A stretch of 64,000 nucleotides of DNA from Alkalibacterium sp034520745. GTDB lineage: Bacteria; Bacillota; Bacilli; Lactobacillales; Carnobacteriaceae_A. Positions 62,590 to 64,000 of this stretch are shown one piece after another. Every line of letters starts with the position of its first letter. Within the stretch, counting starts at the first letter, position 1. Location of the stretch: the NCBI GenBank assembly GCA_034520745.1, contig JAXHNF010000003.1, positions 62,001 through 126,000 on the forward strand, in the 5' to 3' direction. Made by a program: the position numbers and the translations under genes. The notes beneath the pieces were generated by a model. The model saw only the letters and a program-made list of their open reading frames with translations. It did not search any database and was not told the origin of the DNA.

Positions 62590-62710
62590 AGAATATTATT
62601 AAAAACCAGTTATATTTGTTAGTCTATATAATGTAATCAATAAGAGTTCAATGACAGCTTAAACGATTGATAAAATTTAGACAAAATACAAATTAGGTGC
62701 GTGTAAAAAA

Positions 62711-63331
62711 ATGTTTTTAAATAATATGATTGAAGTTTTCTTATTCGTCAACCCTTTAGGCACGACGTGTTTCGAAACCGAAAAAATGATCGAGTCTTTT
62801 TCTGCTGAACGTGATGAAAAAGTCAAAGTACGCTTCATCCCTCTTCTGAACTTTCACACAATAGGAAGCAAACTGAAAGAATCGGAAAATCAGACCTTGT
62901 CCAACCGCAACCAGCTTTATACAGATTCTTTTCATGCCAGTCTCGCTTTTCAGGCTGCTTCCATGCAGGGCAAGAAAAAAGGCAGAAAATTTCTAATGGT
63001 CCTTCAGGATAAAGTCATCAATGAAGGCAGAGAAGTCACTAAAGAGCTGTTTGCTCAAATTGCTGAACTTATCAAACTAGATCTGGAGATGTTTGAAGAG
63101 GATTTTGAATCCGACTTTTCAAAATCAGCCTTCAAAAAAGACCAGAAACTGGCACAGGAAATGAATATCCAAAACGCGCCCTCATGCGTCCTTTATTCCG
63201 GAAACAATGATGACTTTGGATACCGCGTCGACACATCCATCACTAAACAACTGCTTCACGGCTTCTGTGACGAAAACGTCCAAATCAAAAGAAACGGCAC
63301 GAAACATTTATCCCTGCTTCAAATGATATAA
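62711..63331 (+). CDS. spxH: SpxH/YjbH family protein, ClpXP adaptor for Spx
   Basis: DsbA-like protein that helps ClpXP degrade Spx, the disulfide-stress regulator. Complete, 206 residues. VEVFLFVNPLGTTCF near the start: only the second Cys of the CxxC is there; ASMQGKKKGRKFLM, and NAPSCVLY later. AGGTG precedes ATG. It lies between the CYTH gene and pepF, as in Bacillus (yjbH near yjbG). Confidence 0.9.
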   Translation: MFLNNMIEVFLFVNPLGTTCFETEKMIESFSAERDEKVKVRFIPLLNFHTIGSKLKESENQTLSNRNQLYTDSFHASLAFQAASMQGKKKGRKFLMVLQDKVINEGREVTKELFAQIAELIKLDLEMFEEDFESDFSKSAFKKDQKLAQEMNIQNAPSCVLYSGNNDDFGYRVDTSITKQLLHGFCDENVQIKRNGTKHLSLLQMI

Positions 63332-63356
63332 GACCGTTATTAATAAATTGACCAGC

Positions 63357-63411
63357 AAAAAAACAGCCATCCATCCTTATTCAGCAGCTGAATAAGGAGG
63401 ATGGCTGTTTT
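63357..63411. terminator. Terminator between spxH and pepF
   Basis: Long stem ACAGCCATCC(ATCC)TTATTCAGC with its complement, ending in T on both strands; the T run is longer on the minus side. Confidence 0.88.
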
Positions 63412-63455
63412 GATTATTCAAGTTAAACATAATACATCATTCTTTCGATAACAGT

Positions 63456-64000
63456 TTAAATCGACTTCAGAGCTTTCTCCAGTTCGTCCAGACGTTCTTC
63501 AAAGACTTTCATCGCTCTTTTCAGATAATCACTTTCGGTCATATCTACGCCGGCTTTTTTCATCACTTCGATAGGGTAGTCACTGCTGCCTGCCTTGAGG
63601 TATGAAAGGTACTTGTCCAAAGCTCCTTCTTCTTGATTCAGTATTTTATCAGCTAGTGCTGTGGCCGCACAGAAACCGGTCGAGTACTGATACACATAGT
63701 AATTATAGTAGAAATGCGGAATCCGTGCCCATTCATACTGGATAGCCTCATCTATTTCAACAGCTTCTCCGTAATACTTGGCATTCAGTTTCTTGTAATT
63801 TTCACTTAAATAATCAGCTGTCAAAGGTGTTCCTTTCGCAGCTTCCTCGTGCATGAAGTGTTCGAATTCAGCAAACTGCGTCTGACGGAAGACCGTGCCT
63901 TTAAAGCCATCTAAATAATGATTCAACACAAAGGCTCTTGCCTTCGGATCTTCCGTGGTTTTCAGCAGATGATCCGTCAACAGATTCTCATTAGTCGTCG
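63456..64000 (-). CDS. pepF: Oligoendopeptidase F, 3' part (cut by window edge)
   Basis: M3 zinc peptidase that cuts peptides of about 7-17 residues. The visible C-terminal 181 residues match PepF: HYLDGFKGTVFRQTQFAEFE, ARIPHFYYNYYVYQYSTGF, YLSYLKAGSSDYPIEV. The HExxH zinc site lies outside the window. Neighbour to spxH, the Bacillus order yjbG-yjbH. Frame intact. Confidence 0.93.
   Translation of the reverse strand, partial: TTNENLLTDHLLKTTEDPKARAFVLNHYLDGFKGTVFRQTQFAEFEHFMHEEAAKGTPLTADYLSENYKKLNAKYYGEAVEIDEAIQYEWARIPHFYYNYYVYQYSTGFCAATALADKILNQEEGALDKYLSYLKAGSSDYPIEVMKKAGVDMTESDYLKRAMKVFEERLDELEKALKSI

Overview
The window is a chromosomal block from a low-to-mid GC Gram-positive bacterium of the order Lactobacillales, most like Carnobacteriaceae by gene content and order (family level is inference; no rRNA or marker search was possible). 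The signs are an mraZ-to-divIVA division cluster, T-box leaders on valS and ileS, CtsR operators at clpE, the yqeG-yqeH-yhbY-nadD-yqeK-rsfS-yqeM order and the pepF/spxH/CYTH/relQ/nadK/rluD order, all known from Bacillus and relatives. No rRNA, tRNA, CRISPR, prophage or insertion sequence was seen. Most genes lie on the minus strand.

Layout: 1-1.7 kb mreC (cut by the window edge) and mreB; 1.9-7.2 kb cold-shock gene, radC, a HAD phosphatase, valS with its T-box, and a thiol peroxidase; 7.2-13 kb thiI, cysteine desulfurase, ezrA, methionine-sulfoxide reductase and rpsD; 13-20 kb accessory genes (DUF2177 membrane protein, a fused DhaL/DegV protein, a baeRF release-factor-like protein, an acetyltransferase, a DUF1054 protein, mtnN, a small membrane protein, a Nudix hydrolase); 20-22.3 kb the plus-strand stress set xpaC, telA-like and glsB-like; 22.3-25.8 kb second cold-shock gene and ileS with T-box; 25.8-39.4 kb the division and wall cluster from divIVA back to mraZ; 39.5-46.9 kb DUF3397, rpmF, yceD, tmcAL, yqeM, rsfS, yqeK, nadD, yhbY, yqeH, yqeG and a YkuJ-like gene; 47-54.8 kb aminotransferase, hydroxyacid dehydrogenase, ptsI-ptsH, clpE and an NmrA-like protein; 54.9-64 kb prfC, an AI-2E-family permease, a GNAT enzyme, DUF3006 and MBL proteins, pseudouridine synthase, nadK, relQ, a CYTH protein, spxH and the 3' part of pepF.

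The most striking property is technical. About forty of some sixty-seven genes, including essential ones (rpsD, rpmF, valS, ileS, mreB, murG, nadD, ptsH), are interrupted by one-base insertions or deletions while the coding sense on both sides is intact. In several places indels compensate each other and leave a scrambled but open reading frame. This is the signature of uncorrected sequencing error, not gene decay, so genes are given here as whole units with break positions noted.

Functionally the window joins cell shape and division (mreBC, ezrA, dcw genes, divIVA, sepF), translation (two tRNA synthetases, S4, L32, release factor 3, ribosome-maturation factors YqeH, YhbY and RsfS, tRNA-modifying ThiI and TmcAL), NAD metabolism (nadD, nadK), sugar uptake (ptsHI) and stress control (ClpE/CtsR, SpxH, RelQ, XpaC/TelA). 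No clearly new multi-gene system was found. The better leads are a baeRF gene with a palindrome behind its promoter, a one-chain DhaL-DegV protein, a peroxidase without a visible resolving cysteine, and terminators inside the division cluster.
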